Positions 50,624 to 59,744 of a DNA stretch of 64,000 bases are shown in pieces. The notes below the pieces were generated by a model. The model was not told the origin of the DNA, made no database searches, and was given only the letters and a program-made list of their open reading frames with translations. Origin of the DNA: Chloroflexota bacterium (GTDB lineage: Bacteria > Chloroflexota > Anaerolineae > Anaerolineales > Villigracilaceae); NCBI GenBank assembly GCA_021414245.1, contig JAIOOU010000004.1:1-64000 (forward strand), given 5' to 3'. The translations under genes were made by a program, and so were the position numbers. The number at the start of each line of letters is the position of its first letter. Within the stretch, counting starts at the first letter, position 1.

Positions 50624-50768
50624 GATGATCGCGAAGAACAAACTGCCCGAAAATTCCGCCTGTGCGTTTGAAAATGCGGGAAGGAACACCGGAATATTGC
50701 GGCTGGCCCTGTGGAGAATTGCAAGACCGGCTGTCTTATCAATAAACTCTTGTTAAAGGAAATCTTGT

Positions 50769-52688
50769 ATGGCGAACAAAGTGAATAAAAAAATAGATGC
50801 AGGAAAACAGAAAGCCTCCCCCGCCGCCGCTCCGGCGGCTGTGAACGATAACCGCCGCTGGTTCGCGCTTGGAATTTTGAGCATGAGCCTGATGTTGATC
50901 GTGATCGACAGCACGGTGGTCAATATCGCGTTTCCAGCCATCCGTGCCACCTTCAATGCGCCCTTCTCGGATGCGGAATGGGTCAACTCGATCTATTCGT
51001 TGATCTTTGGCGCGGCCCTGATCACCTGGGGCAAACTGGGTGACCAGTACGGACGCCGAACCATATTTATCATCGGCGCGGCATTGTTCGCGCTGAGCTC
51101 TTTGGGCGTTGGGCTTGCTCCCACCATTGGCGTCATGATCGGCTTCCGGGCCCTGCAGGGTCTGGCGGGTGCCATGATGTCGCCATCCACGCTTTCGATC
51201 ATTTCCTCCACATTCAAAGGGCGTGAGCGCGGCATTGCCTTCGGCGTGTGGGGGGCGACCGCGGGTGTTTCCGCCGCGTTGGGTCCGTTGTTGGGCGGCT
51301 GGCTGATCGAGTATGGCACAAATATCATGCAGGAATCCTGGCGGCTGGCCTTCATTATCAATGTGCCGCTGGCGGCAATCGCCATTGTGGGCAGCCTGTG
51401 GGCTATTCGTGAATCGAATGACAACCGCCAGAGACATCAGATCGACTGGCTGGGAATCCTGTTCGCCACGGTCGGCCTGGGTGCCATTGTCTCGGGGACG
51501 ATCGAAGGCCAGACACACGGCTGGTTGTATGCCAAAAAAGTATTCATGCTGGGCTCGATCCATTACCCCAACCTGCCCGCCGATGCGGTTATTCCGGCAG
51601 GGACTCTGTCCTTTGTCCCCTTTACATTTGCCATCGGTTTGATCTTTCTGGCATTGTTCGTGTGGTGGGAAATTAACTTCGAGAAGCGCGGCGGCGAGCC
51701 TTTGTTTGAATTGGGTCTCTTCAAATATCTGAGTTTCCGTTTCGGGTTGATCACCATCTTTATCATCGCCCTGGGTGAATTCGGTGTCTTCCTCGCCATA
51801 TCGATCTACCTGCAGCTTGCCAAGGGACTCGGCGCCTTTGAAACCGGCATCCAGTTCCTGGGCTTCGCCATCGTGACCATGTTCGCCGCCCCCATGGCAG
51901 GCGTGCTCTCGGGTCGTTTCGGAGCCAAGTGGATCGTGACCATCGGCATGTTGTGCGAGGCCGCCTCCCTGTTCTGGATCAGCCGCACGCTTTATATCGA
52001 CAAACCTGTTTCCTCCCTGATCCCGCCGTTCATGTTGTATGGACTGGGCGTGGGGCTTGCCATTGCGCAGTTATCCAATCTCGTGCTCTCGGATATTCCG
52101 GGTAACAAGGCTGGTCAGGCTTCTGGCGCCACCAATACCATCCGGCAATTGGGTGCGTCGCTTGGTATTGCCATCATTGGGGCGGTCCTGTTCACCGGTT
52201 TTGCCACAGCTGCCACGCCATTGGTGCAGAACTCGACCGCCTTTGCCGATTTCGGCGCCCGTGTCGAAGCCAATACCTCACTGTCACCGGCCTCGAAGAT
52301 GATCGGGACCGCCATGGCGGGTTTTGGCGACCAGGCCAAGAAGGGGATCATCGATGGTTTGGCGGCCAATGAGGGATTTGATCCCAATCAGGCCGATCCG
52401 CTGCAGACCGCGCTGGACAGCATCCCTTCCATCGCAAAGGTTGCGTTGAAGAGCCAGGGGATCGATCTGGATGATCCCGCCACGGTCGCAAAGATCAGGT
52501 TGGAACTCGGCCCGGATGTAAAGATCCTGCAGGCCGATCTTCAGAACGCACTGGCAACCGGTTTTTCAACTGCCGCGCGGTCTGCTGCATTGCTTGCTTC
52601 AATATTCGTCCTGTTTGGCGCACTCAGTTCGTTGATGCTGCCGAACAGCAAGTCGCATGCCACTGTTGAAGTTTCCGCGGCACATTAG
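50769..52688 (+). CDS. MFS drug-efflux transporter, DHA2 (EmrB/QacA) type
   Basis: A 639-residue pump with fourteen predicted membrane segments. DHA2 features are DSTVVNIAFPAIRATF in helix 1, the loop WGKLGDQYGRRTIFIIG, and motif C-like LQGLAGAMMSPSTLSIIS. A large hydrophilic loop of about 100 residues (ALDSIPSIAKVALKSQGIDL) precedes the last helix. Exchange of a proton for a cationic drug or metabolite is expected. The N-terminus carries a poly-Ala/Lys stretch (KKIDAGKQKASPAAAPAAV). It lies downstream of the ABC pair behind its own terminator, so it may have a separate promoter. Confidence 0.92.
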   Translation: MANKVNKKIDAGKQKASPAAAPAAVNDNRRWFALGILSMSLMLIVIDSTVVNIAFPAIRATFNAPFSDAEWVNSIYSLIFGAALITWGKLGDQYGRRTIFIIGAALFALSSLGVGLAPTIGVMIGFRALQGLAGAMMSPSTLSIISSTFKGRERGIAFGVWGATAGVSAALGPLLGGWLIEYGTNIMQESWRLAFIINVPLAAIAIVGSLWAIRESNDNRQRHQIDWLGILFATVGLGAIVSGTIEGQTHGWLYAKKVFMLGSIHYPNLPADAVIPAGTLSFVPFTFAIGLIFLALFVWWEINFEKRGGEPLFELGLFKYLSFRFGLITIFIIALGEFGVFLAISIYLQLAKGLGAFETGIQFLGFAIVTMFAAPMAGVLSGRFGAKWIVTIGMLCEAASLFWISRTLYIDKPVSSLIPPFMLYGLGVGLAIAQLSNLVLSDIPGNKAGQASGATNTIRQLGASLGIAIIGAVLFTGFATAATPLVQNSTAFADFGARVEANTSLSPASKMIGTAMAGFGDQAKKGIIDGLAANEGFDPNQADPLQTALDSIPSIAKVALKSQGIDLDDPATVAKIRLELGPDVKILQADLQNALATGFSTAARSAALLASIFVLFGALSSLMLPNSKSHATVEVSAAH

Positions 52689-52711
52689 CGGTATTCCCGT
52701 CCTGTCTTAAA

Positions 52712-52747
52712 CAAAGGCGCCTTCTCAAGCGAGAGGGCGCCTTTGTT
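52712..52747. terminator. Bidirectional terminator between convergent genes
   Basis: CAAAGGCGCC and GGCGCCTTTG form a perfect 10-bp stem, followed by TTTTA on the plus strand and a run of A's opposite. The MFS gene ends before it and the HAD gene ends at its right side, so it serves both. Confidence 0.88.
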
Positions 52748-53416
52748 TTATTTTCTGTTTAAAATTTCAACAAGTTCCGGCGTGTTTTCCAGGATCACAT
52801 CCGCCCCCATTTTTCGCAGCTCGGGTTCTTCTCCGAAACCACAGAGCACGCCCGCTGTTTGCGCGCCCGCGGATTTCCCGGCGCGTATATCCACGGTAGT
52901 GTCGCCGATCATCAGGCAGTTTTCCGGTGATACATTCATCCTTTGTGCGGCCAGTAATACCGGGTCGGGATAGGGTTTGGTGTGTTTCGCGGACAGGCCG
53001 GTGATGATCACATCAAAATACCCGGTCAGGCCGAATTGCTCCAGAAAGGCCATGGTGCTGCGTTCATCCCGAGCACTTACGACCGCCATGGGATAGCGAC
53101 CATGCAATTGACCCAGCATCCCGTCCACACCCGGGACCAGCAGGAATTGTCTGGAGGAATGTCTGCGGTGAAGCGAGAGCCAATTGATGACGGCAATCAT
53201 CTCATCGTCAAGCCCGAGCGTATCGGCCAGGCCAAGCAGGGCGTTTCCGGGCGCTTCCACCCACATCACAAAACGGCGGGCTGCATGTCCGGGATCCTTG
53301 AACAGAAAACGCGGAAAGAAGCCGGTGACCTTGCGGGTGTACAGGTCATCGGTATCGCTCAAGGTTCCATCCACGTCAAAACAAAGGGCCTTTATGCGGT
53401 TCAAATCGAGGGACAT
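52748..53416 (-). CDS. HAD-superfamily phosphatase (phosphoglycolate-phosphatase-like)
   Basis: A 222-residue HAD hydrolase with helical cap. Motif I is CFDVDGTLSDTDDL (nucleophile Asp14 and acid Asp16), motif II VVSARDERS near residue 115, motif III Lys in HTKPYPDPVLLA near 150, and motif IV MIGDTTVDIRAGKSAGAQ near 175. It removes phosphate from small phosphorylated metabolites; a phosphoglycolate-like substrate is a guess from the family. It is divergent from the histidine-kinase gene over about 70 bp that contain a palindrome. Confidence 0.9.
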   Translation of the reverse strand: MSLDLNRIKALCFDVDGTLSDTDDLYTRKVTGFFPRFLFKDPGHAARRFVMWVEAPGNALLGLADTLGLDDEMIAVINWLSLHRRHSSRQFLLVPGVDGMLGQLHGRYPMAVVSARDERSTMAFLEQFGLTGYFDVIITGLSAKHTKPYPDPVLLAAQRMNVSPENCLMIGDTTVDIRAGKSAGAQTAGVLCGFGEEPELRKMGADVILENTPELVEILNRK

Positions 53417-53436
53417 GGCGCAATTGTACCAAAGGG

Positions 53437-53460
53437 GCTATACTTTGCATGAAGTATGGC
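53437..53460. promoter_or_regulatory. Palindrome in the divergent HAD/histidine-kinase promoter region
   Basis: GGC-T-ATACTT (53437-53445) and AAGTAT-G-GCC (53452-53460) flank TGCATG. The arms contain TATACT and its inverse, so -10 elements for both directions may lie inside. It is the only strong signal in the 70-bp intergenic stretch. Confidence 0.45.
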
Positions 53461-53485
53461 CTTTGTAGTATGATTTATTCAGATT

Positions 53486-55606
53486 ATGCCTGAAGACCGT
53501 TCCCGTTCCCTGCTTGAACTACTCATCAACGTTACCCGTGAAGTCGCCACAGCGCTGGACCTTCGTACGGTTTTACAACGGCTGCTTTTTGCCGCCATTC
53601 AACATGTAGGCGGGGAGCGCGGCAGTATTGTGGTCATGGATGATCTCGGCAAACCTGTTGACGCCACGATCGTATACGGCAAGCAGGCTCATGAGCACAC
53701 CACCCAGCAGCTGCTCGATACGGTCGAGCGCGGACTGGCGGGATGGGTGGTACAGAATCGCAAGCCCACCCTTGTGCCCGATACCAGCAAGGACGAACGC
53801 TGGCTGCGCCGTGCCGATGATTCGGTGGACAAAAGCGGCGCAAAATCAGCAATTTGTGTGCCGCTAATGGCCCGTGAACGTCTGGTGGGCGTGCTGACGC
53901 TGGTCCACTCGGTTCCCAACGCATTTAATGAAGAACATCTGGAATTGATGCAGGCCATTGCCGACCAGGCAAGTGTGGCGGTTTTGAATGCACGCTTGTA
54001 TACCGAAAGCCAGCGCACGGCGCGGGTCATGTCAGCCCTGGCGGAGGGCGCTGCGGCGATCAATACCTCGCTGGAAATGCCGGATGTATGGAGGCGGATC
54101 CTTAACCAAACCATGCAGGCCTTGCAGGTCGAAACCGTGGCCCTGGCCTTGATTGACAGCGAAACCAGTGATCTGGTCTTTCAGGCGGCGGCCGGACAGA
54201 ACTCAGGCAATATCCCCGGCAGGCGCGTCCCGAATGAACATGGCCTGGCCGGTTTTGTTGTAAAGACCGGAAGAGGCATGGTGGTGCCTGCCGTCGCGCA
54301 GGATCAGCGGTATGGCGAGGTGGACAGATTCGGGGGAATCGAGATGCGCGCGATCGCCATCGCTCCGATCCAATCGCAGGGAAAAGTCATTGGCGTGCTC
54401 GAAGCGGTCAATCCAATTTCAGGGGCATTTGATCCGGATGCGATGGTGGTCATGGCCGGGTTGGGAAGCCTGGCCGGGACCACCATTCAAAATGCGGAAT
54501 ACCTGGAGAGAATCCAAAAGGCGCATCAGCATTATCTTGAGTTGTTCGAGGACAGTGTTGATACGATCTTTATTACGGACTGGAGCGGGAAGGTGTTGGA
54601 GGCCAACCGTCAGGCGGTGGCTTTAAGTGGTTACACCAGTGAACTGCTGCATGCCATGAAGATCGACCAGTTGCATGAAGTGAAATGGGGCAAGACCGGC
54701 AAGAACTTTGAAATTCTCAAAAACGCCGATGAATGCAATTACGAATCGGAACTGCGCCGCCAGGATGGCGAGACCGTGCCCGTGGAAGTGCATGCACGGC
54801 GGGTGGAATTTGAAAAGACCGAGTCGATCCAGTGGATCCTGCGCGATATTACCGAGCGCAAGGAATTGGATGCCCTGCGAAACGACATGACCGACATGAT
54901 CTATCATGATCTGCGTTCGCCGCTCGGTAACATTGTCTCCAGCCTTGAGATGATGAGCACGCTCATGCCCGAGGAGGAGACTCTGACGCTCATGTTGACC
55001 ATCGCCAGGAATTCGACCGCGCGCATTCAACGCATGGTCAACTCCCTGCTGGATGTGAATCGTCTTGAGGCGGGCCATCAGATCGTGGATCAGAATTCGG
55101 TCGATCCGGTGGCGTTGGTCCGTGAGGCCATCCGCGATGTGGAGCCGGCCGCGAACGGGCGTCAGCAAAAGATCGAGAACAAGGTCACCTCGGTCTATCC
55201 ACTCATCTGGGTGGATGTGGACATGGCCCACCGGGTCTTCATCAATCTTTTGGAAAATGCCATCAAGTTCACGCCGGTCAAGGGACAGATCGAGATCGGC
55301 GCGCAAAACGACGGGACTTTTATTAAGTTTTGGGTGCGGGACAACGGTCCGGGAATCTCTCCCGCGGACAAGGAACGTATTTTCGAGAAATTCACCCGCC
55401 TGCGCGGCGGCAAGGAAAGGCCGCGCGGCCTGGGTGTGGGTCTGGCGTTTTGCCGGCTTGCAGTCCTGGGGCATGGCGGGGAAATTTGGATCGAGAGTGA
55501 AGTGGGCAAAGGGACTACTTTCTTCCTGACCCTGCCCGTTGCACAAAAGAAGGTTACCGGCCAGCTCAGGCGCATGACGGGACGATTAACCTTGAAGGAA
55601 AACTAG
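53486..55606 (+). CDS. Soluble sensor histidine kinase with two GAF domains and a PAS domain
   Basis: A 706-residue cytoplasmic kinase with no membrane helix. Domains in order: GAF (about 20-170), GAF (185-345), PAS (350-460, YLELFEDSVDTIFITDWSGK), HisKA (470-535) and HATPase (580-690). The phospho-acceptor is His474 in MIYHDLRSPLGNIVSS. The N box is FINLLENAIKFT, G1 DNGPGIS, and G2 GLGVGLAFCRLAVLGHGG. It phosphorylates a response regulator that is not adjacent (orphan kinase). GAF and PAS inputs could detect small ligands, redox state or light; no bilin-binding Cys is evident. It starts at 53486, about 70 bp from the HAD start. Confidence 0.93.
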   Translation: MPEDRSRSLLELLINVTREVATALDLRTVLQRLLFAAIQHVGGERGSIVVMDDLGKPVDATIVYGKQAHEHTTQQLLDTVERGLAGWVVQNRKPTLVPDTSKDERWLRRADDSVDKSGAKSAICVPLMARERLVGVLTLVHSVPNAFNEEHLELMQAIADQASVAVLNARLYTESQRTARVMSALAEGAAAINTSLEMPDVWRRILNQTMQALQVETVALALIDSETSDLVFQAAAGQNSGNIPGRRVPNEHGLAGFVVKTGRGMVVPAVAQDQRYGEVDRFGGIEMRAIAIAPIQSQGKVIGVLEAVNPISGAFDPDAMVVMAGLGSLAGTTIQNAEYLERIQKAHQHYLELFEDSVDTIFITDWSGKVLEANRQAVALSGYTSELLHAMKIDQLHEVKWGKTGKNFEILKNADECNYESELRRQDGETVPVEVHARRVEFEKTESIQWILRDITERKELDALRNDMTDMIYHDLRSPLGNIVSSLEMMSTLMPEEETLTLMLTIARNSTARIQRMVNSLLDVNRLEAGHQIVDQNSVDPVALVREAIRDVEPAANGRQQKIENKVTSVYPLIWVDVDMAHRVFINLLENAIKFTPVKGQIEIGAQNDGTFIKFWVRDNGPGISPADKERIFEKFTRLRGGKERPRGLGVGLAFCRLAVLGHGGEIWIESEVGKGTTFFLTLPVAQKKVTGQLRRMTGRLTLKEN

Positions 55607-55675
55607 CAGCCCTTCGTCCCTCCCTTTTAAGCTGGGGATTTCAGTTTCATCATTTTCTTTTTTCTCAGGAGCAGC

Positions 55676-56533
55676 ATGCAGGAAATCGCAAAAAATATAC
55701 AGATCGAAGACCAGTTCCCCGGAGTGACTCTCGGTGTGATCGTCACCCCGCGTGGACTGATTCAAATTGACGCCCCACCCTCCCCGGAGGATGCGCGTTC
55801 CTGGCGGGCTGCTCTCATGAATCTTGGCGGGGGCATGGAGCGTGTGCTCATCAATCTGGATGCACATCCCGACCGCACCCTCGGCGCGCGCGCCATGGAT
55901 TGCACAGTGATCGCCCATGAAAAAACCGCCAACACGTTTCGCACCCGGCCCAGCACCTTCAAAGCCCAGGGTGAGGAAACAGGCGCGGATTGGGAATCGA
56001 TTCCCGGGCTTGGAAGTGTCCGTTGGGCGCCGCCGGAGATCTCCTTTCTCGATCAGATGACCCTGCATTGGGGAGACACACCCGTCATATTGGAACATCA
56101 TGCGGGTCCGTCGAACGGTTCCATCTGGGTGCATTTGCCGGAGGAGAAGATCGTCTTCATTGGAGACGCGGTCCTGAAGAACCAGCCGCCTTTCCTGGCC
56201 GGTGCGAATTTGAAGGCCTGGTTGACCTCCCTGAACAGCCTGCTCGATTCGCCTTTCAAGGGCTATACCTTCATCAGCAGCCGCGGCGGCATTGTGACCA
56301 CCAGTGCGATCAAGGCTCAATATGACTTTCTCAAGCATGTACATGACAAGCTGGAAAAGGTCACAACGAAAAAACCGAATCCCGCCGCAATCGAGAAGCT
56401 GGTCACTTCGCTCCTGACCTGGTTCAAGGCCCCGGCCGCCCGCCAGAAACAGTTTGCCCAGCGCCTGCGCTACGGACTGCTGCATTACAACTCCAGGCAG
56501 AGCCACGGCTCCGGACATTCTGAAGAGGATTAG
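55676..56533 (+). CDS. Metallo-beta-lactamase-fold protein with degenerate metal site
   Basis: A 285-residue protein with the overall order of the MBL fold (GVIVTPRGLIQIDAPPSPED, then VIAHE, then LPEEKIVFIGDAVLKNQPPF). The usual HxHxDH motif reads DAHPDR, the next GHS-type His position reads AGPSNG, and the final PGHG-like loop reads SSRGG. Only some ligands (His, Asp of DAHPD, Asp of IGDAV) remain. Hydrolase activity is therefore doubtful; it may bind one metal or none. CAGGAG precedes the ATG. Its TAG shares a base with the GTG start of the asparaginase gene, so both are likely cotranslated. Confidence 0.8.
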   Translation: MQEIAKNIQIEDQFPGVTLGVIVTPRGLIQIDAPPSPEDARSWRAALMNLGGGMERVLINLDAHPDRTLGARAMDCTVIAHEKTANTFRTRPSTFKAQGEETGADWESIPGLGSVRWAPPEISFLDQMTLHWGDTPVILEHHAGPSNGSIWVHLPEEKIVFIGDAVLKNQPPFLAGANLKAWLTSLNSLLDSPFKGYTFISSRGGIVTTSAIKAQYDFLKHVHDKLEKVTTKKPNPAAIEKLVTSLLTWFKAPAARQKQFAQRLRYGLLHYNSRQSHGSGHSEED

Positions 56534-57591
56534 TGGCCGAGCTTCATCCCATTCTCGAACTGACCCGCGGGCGGGTGGTTGAATCGACCCATTTCGGCTC
56601 CATCGCAATTGTTGATTCAACAGGTAAACTATTACATTCCTATGGCGACCCTTACGGGGTCGCCTTTTTGCGCTCCTCCGCCAAACCCTTTCAGGCGCTG
56701 CCATTTGTGGAACGCGGCGGCGTGGAGCATTTCAACTTCACACAAGCCGAACTGTCCATTTCCTGCGCTTCGCACGAAACGGCCCAGATCCATTTGGACA
56801 CGGTCCGCGGCATGCAGGAGAAGATCGGCATCCGCGAGAGCGACCTGCAGTGCGGGGCACACCTTCCGGGCGATCCGGTCATCTTGAAGAAGGTGATCCG
56901 GGAAAATATCAACCCGACCCCAAATTTTAACAACTGTTCCGGAAAACACACTGCCATGCTGGCCCATGCAAAAATGCGCGGTCTGCCCCTGGAAAATTAT
57001 CTTGAACCCGGCCACCCCATTCAACAGGACATTCTCGCAACTTTTGCCGCGATGTGTGGGATCGAAAAGGAAAAGGTTGAACTGGGTGTGGACGGATGCT
57101 CCGCTCCGAATTTTGCCGTCCCGCTTTTTAATGCCGCCCTGGGCATGGCGCGACTGTGCGATCCGCAGTCTCTTCCTGTTGAACGTGCGAGTGCCTGTAA
57201 AAAGATCACCGCCGCCATGACGGCCCATCCGGAAATGGTCAGTAATTACGGCGAATTCGATTGCGAGTTAATGAAAATCGGTGCGGGCCGCATTGTCACC
57301 AAACGCGGCGCCGAAGGGTTTCAGATCATCGGGTTGATGCCCGGCGTGCATGGCGAAAATGGTGTGGGCATCGCCTTCAAGGTCACCGATGGGGATGCCT
57401 CGCGCATGAACGATCAGCTCGAATCCAGTGCGCGTGTGCGTCCTGCGACCACACTTGAGATCCTGCGCCAGTTACAGGCTTTGAGTGAATCGCAGTTAAA
57501 GGCGCTGGCCAAATTCGGCCCGGCCAAAGAGCTGCGGAACCATCGCGGTCTGTTGACGGGCCGATCCCATCCGGTATTTCAACTTGCATGA
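56533..57591 (+). CDS. L-asparaginase II family (AnsA-like) protein
   Basis: A 352-residue protein of the PF06089-type asparaginase II family, unrelated in fold to EcA. It starts at GTG overlapping the previous TAG. Family blocks: LRSSAKPFQALPFVERGG near residue 38, ISCASHETAQIHLDTVRGM near 76, NCSGKHTAMLAHAKM near 137, GVDGCSAPNFAVPL near 190 and AHPEMVSNYGEFDCELM near 235. Expected reaction is asparagine to aspartate and ammonia. No signal peptide, so it is cytoplasmic. Linked to the degenerate MBL gene. Confidence 0.88.
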   Translation: MAELHPILELTRGRVVESTHFGSIAIVDSTGKLLHSYGDPYGVAFLRSSAKPFQALPFVERGGVEHFNFTQAELSISCASHETAQIHLDTVRGMQEKIGIRESDLQCGAHLPGDPVILKKVIRENINPTPNFNNCSGKHTAMLAHAKMRGLPLENYLEPGHPIQQDILATFAAMCGIEKEKVELGVDGCSAPNFAVPLFNAALGMARLCDPQSLPVERASACKKITAAMTAHPEMVSNYGEFDCELMKIGAGRIVTKRGAEGFQIIGLMPGVHGENGVGIAFKVTDGDASRMNDQLESSARVRPATTLEILRQLQALSESQLKALAKFGPAKELRNHRGLLTGRSHPVFQLA

Positions 57592-57623
57592 ACTTCGCTG
57601 AAGACTCATTCCTTCGATCCCTG

Positions 57624-57649
57624 ATCGCCCGGTTGATTCAACCGGGCGA
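57624..57649 (+). terminator. Hairpin between the asparaginase and endonuclease III genes
   Basis: ATCGCCCGGTTG and CAACCGGGCGAT pair around ATT-like central bases. No T-run follows (GTTGGTCC), so it is only a weak terminator candidate. Confidence 0.5.
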
Positions 57650-57715
57650 TGTTGGTCCCGCCTTTGGGGAACGGTTATGCCCGCGGACAGAATACGCTAC
57701 AATTGGTGAACAATC

Positions 57716-58381
57716 ATGAAGAATATCAAGGCGCGCGCGCTCAAGATTTATGAGACCCTTTTGGAAGCCTACGGCGAACCGGTCTGGCGCAATCCGCTGC
57801 CGGCCATCGACGAGCTGGTTTCCACCATCCTTTCCCAGAACACGAACGATGTCAATCGCGACCGTGGATTCGAAGCGCTGCGGGCCAAATTCCCAACCTG
57901 GGAAGCCGTGCGCGATGCGAAGGGCGAAGAGGTGATCGCCGCGATCCGGCCTGCCGGACTGGCCAATCAAAAGGGACCGCGCATCCAGCAGGTTTTGCGC
58001 GCCATCACGCAGGAACGCGGCTCGCTCGATCTGGACTTTTTGGCTGATCTGCCCATCGAAGAGGCGCGCGCCTGGTTGACGAAGTTCAACGGCGTCGGCC
58101 CCAAGACAGCCGCCATTGTCCTTTGCTTTTCGTTGAATATGCCGGCCTTTCCGGTGGATACGCACATCTACCGGGTCAGCGGCCGCCTCGGCCTGCGTCC
58201 CGATAAAATGACCGTGGAACAGGCCCATCCTTATTTGGAATCCGTTTTTCCCCCGGAAACCTATTATGCCGGGCACCTGAATCTGATTCGTTTGGGACGC
58301 GAAGTATGCGGGGCCCGCAAACCGAACTGTCCGAAATGCCCGGTCAATAAATTGTGTGATTACAAAGAGAAAACAAAATAA
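57716..58381 (+). CDS. nth: Endonuclease III (DNA glycosylase/AP lyase)
   Basis: A 221-residue Nth. It removes oxidised pyrimidines and nicks the abasic site. The helix-hairpin-helix is LTKFNGVGPKTAAIVLC, with the catalytic Lys in VGPKT near 133, and the catalytic Asp is in VDTHIYRVSGRLGL near 147. The [4Fe-4S] ligands are C-x6-C-x2-C-x5-C in CGARKPNCPKCPVNKLC at the C-terminus. Full length for the family. It is 2 bp from the YbaK gene. Confidence 0.93.
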   Translation: MKNIKARALKIYETLLEAYGEPVWRNPLPAIDELVSTILSQNTNDVNRDRGFEALRAKFPTWEAVRDAKGEEVIAAIRPAGLANQKGPRIQQVLRAITQERGSLDLDFLADLPIEEARAWLTKFNGVGPKTAAIVLCFSLNMPAFPVDTHIYRVSGRLGLRPDKMTVEQAHPYLESVFPPETYYAGHLNLIRLGREVCGARKPNCPKCPVNKLCDYKEKTK

Positions 58382-58383
58382 AA

Positions 58384-58854
58384 ATGGAAACTCCCCCCGT
58401 AAGTGCCGCGCTCGAAGTACTTGGAGTGCCGCATAAAATTTTCCGGCATGAGACGCCGGTTACTTCCTTTGAGCAGGCCGCCAGTGACCGGGGTCAGCGG
58501 CCCGGGCAGGTTGTGCGCAGCATCCTGTTCCGCATCGCCGAGGATGAGTTTGTGATGGCCCTGGTGGCGGGTCCCGCCCAGATCTCTTGGAAGGTCCTGC
58601 GAAAATATCTTGGCCGTTCACGGGTTTCCATGGCGACCGGGGAGGAAGTGCTCGCAGTGACGGGCTATCGTATCGGGATGGTCGGGCCCTTTGGATTGCC
58701 GCGCCCGCTCAGGGTCCTGATCGACCCGGGCGTGATGAAGGAGGAGGAAGTGTCGATCGGGTCGGGAATGCGCAATACGGCGGTCATCCTGAAGAGCGCG
58801 GACCTGCATCGCGCTTTAAAGGACGCGGATGTTGTATCATTGATCGAAACCTAG
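58384..58854 (+). CDS. YbaK/EbsC-type aminoacyl-tRNA deacylase
   Basis: A 156-residue free-standing editing domain of the YbaK/ProX family, which hydrolyses wrongly charged tRNA (for example Cys-tRNA(Pro)). Seen: HKIFRHETPVTSFEQAASDR, the VVRSILFRIAEDEFVMALVA strand pair, and the active loop GYRIGMVGPFGLPRPLRVLI with DPGVMKEEEVSIGSGMRNTA. It follows nth by 2 bp. Substrate tRNA cannot be decided. Confidence 0.88.
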   Translation: METPPVSAALEVLGVPHKIFRHETPVTSFEQAASDRGQRPGQVVRSILFRIAEDEFVMALVAGPAQISWKVLRKYLGRSRVSMATGEEVLAVTGYRIGMVGPFGLPRPLRVLIDPGVMKEEEVSIGSGMRNTAVILKSADLHRALKDADVVSLIET

Positions 58855-58870
58855 CCTTACGGAGTAATTC

Positions 58871-59713
58871 ATGTTGACTTACAAGCAGCGCACCCTGAAT
58901 TTTTTGGAACTTGAGTGGGCCACTTATATCGAGCGCTTTAATCGCTGGCCGGCTGAGGAGGGACTCAAACGGGTCAACGCGCAGGGCTATCAGCAATTCC
59001 GCGATATGCTGGCGCACATCCTTTCGTGGTGGGAGGAGGCCATGCCAATCATTCTCGCAATTGCAGAAGAACGCGAATACGAGCGCAAAAAATATGATTT
59101 CGATGTCTTCAATGCCCAGGCGGTGGCCCGCTATCAGGATTGGAAGGAAGCCGAATTCCTGTCTCATTTCGAGAACACGCGCCGCAAGGCTGCGGCAGAC
59201 TTGAAGTCGATGAATGAGGCTGCCTGGGAAAACCGGCGGGTGCGTTCCTGGATCAACGGCATTTTCATCCATCATGCCCGCGAGCATCTGGTTGCTTGCA
59301 GCCGGTTTTTGATCCTGGATACGCTTGAAAATGAATGGAATACCTACATCGAGGATTTCGAGAAGATCGAGGATAAGGATGCCTTCCTCAAAAAGCAGGG
59401 GGTTGAAAATTTTCGTGAACTGCTTGGGCATGTGATCGCCTGGTGGGAACAGGGCGAACAGGTCATCACGGGTATTTTGAAGAACCCCGGGTACAAGGCA
59501 TTGGATCTCGATACGGATGCCTTTAATGCGGAAGTGATGGCGGAGTATCGCAGGCAGCCCGATGCCGAAGTGCGGGAACGATTTGAACATAAAAGACGGG
59601 AAATGATCCGGCTGGTCAACAGCCTGCCGGAAAGCGCATTTGCGAACCAGGATATTGAAGGCTGGCTTGCGGCGGATGTCGCTGAACATTATGACGAGCA
59701 CGCCGCTCGTTGA
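58871..59713 (+). CDS. Duplicated ClbS/DinB-like four-helix protein
   Basis: A 280-residue protein made of two copies of a four-helix domain of the ClbS/DfsB (DinB-like) type. Copy 1 has QFRDMLAHILSWWEEAMPII and DFDVFNAQAVARYQ (residues 1-150). Copy 2 repeats this as NFRELLGHVIAWWEQGEQVI and DTDAFNAEVMAEYR (160-280). The H-x-x-x-WW motif is conserved in both. ClbS in E. coli protects against colibactin, but related proteins have other or unknown roles. Fused tandem copies may form an internal dimer. Function unknown. Confidence 0.8.
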   Translation: MLTYKQRTLNFLELEWATYIERFNRWPAEEGLKRVNAQGYQQFRDMLAHILSWWEEAMPIILAIAEEREYERKKYDFDVFNAQAVARYQDWKEAEFLSHFENTRRKAAADLKSMNEAAWENRRVRSWINGIFIHHAREHLVACSRFLILDTLENEWNTYIEDFEKIEDKDAFLKKQGVENFRELLGHVIAWWEQGEQVITGILKNPGYKALDLDTDAFNAEVMAEYRRQPDAEVRERFEHKRREMIRLVNSLPESAFANQDIEGWLAADVAEHYDEHAAR

Positions 59714-59744
59714 TCCCTGATATTTCATTTCTGGAAGGGCAGCC

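Noticed and set aside
50560-50742. 60-codon minus-strand frame in the gap after the ABC exporter
   Set aside because: It spans the terminator hairpin and has no ribosome binding site or recognisable feature.
54623-55546. Long open frame (307 codons) antisense to the histidine kinase
   Set aside because: It mirrors the codon structure of the kinase, has low-complexity His/Arg-rich composition and no ribosome binding site; the sense protein has complete catalytic motifs.
55586-56704. 372-codon frame antisense to the MBL-fold and asparaginase genes
   Set aside because: It crosses two well-supported sense genes and shows no domain or start signal; judged to be a GC-codon shadow.
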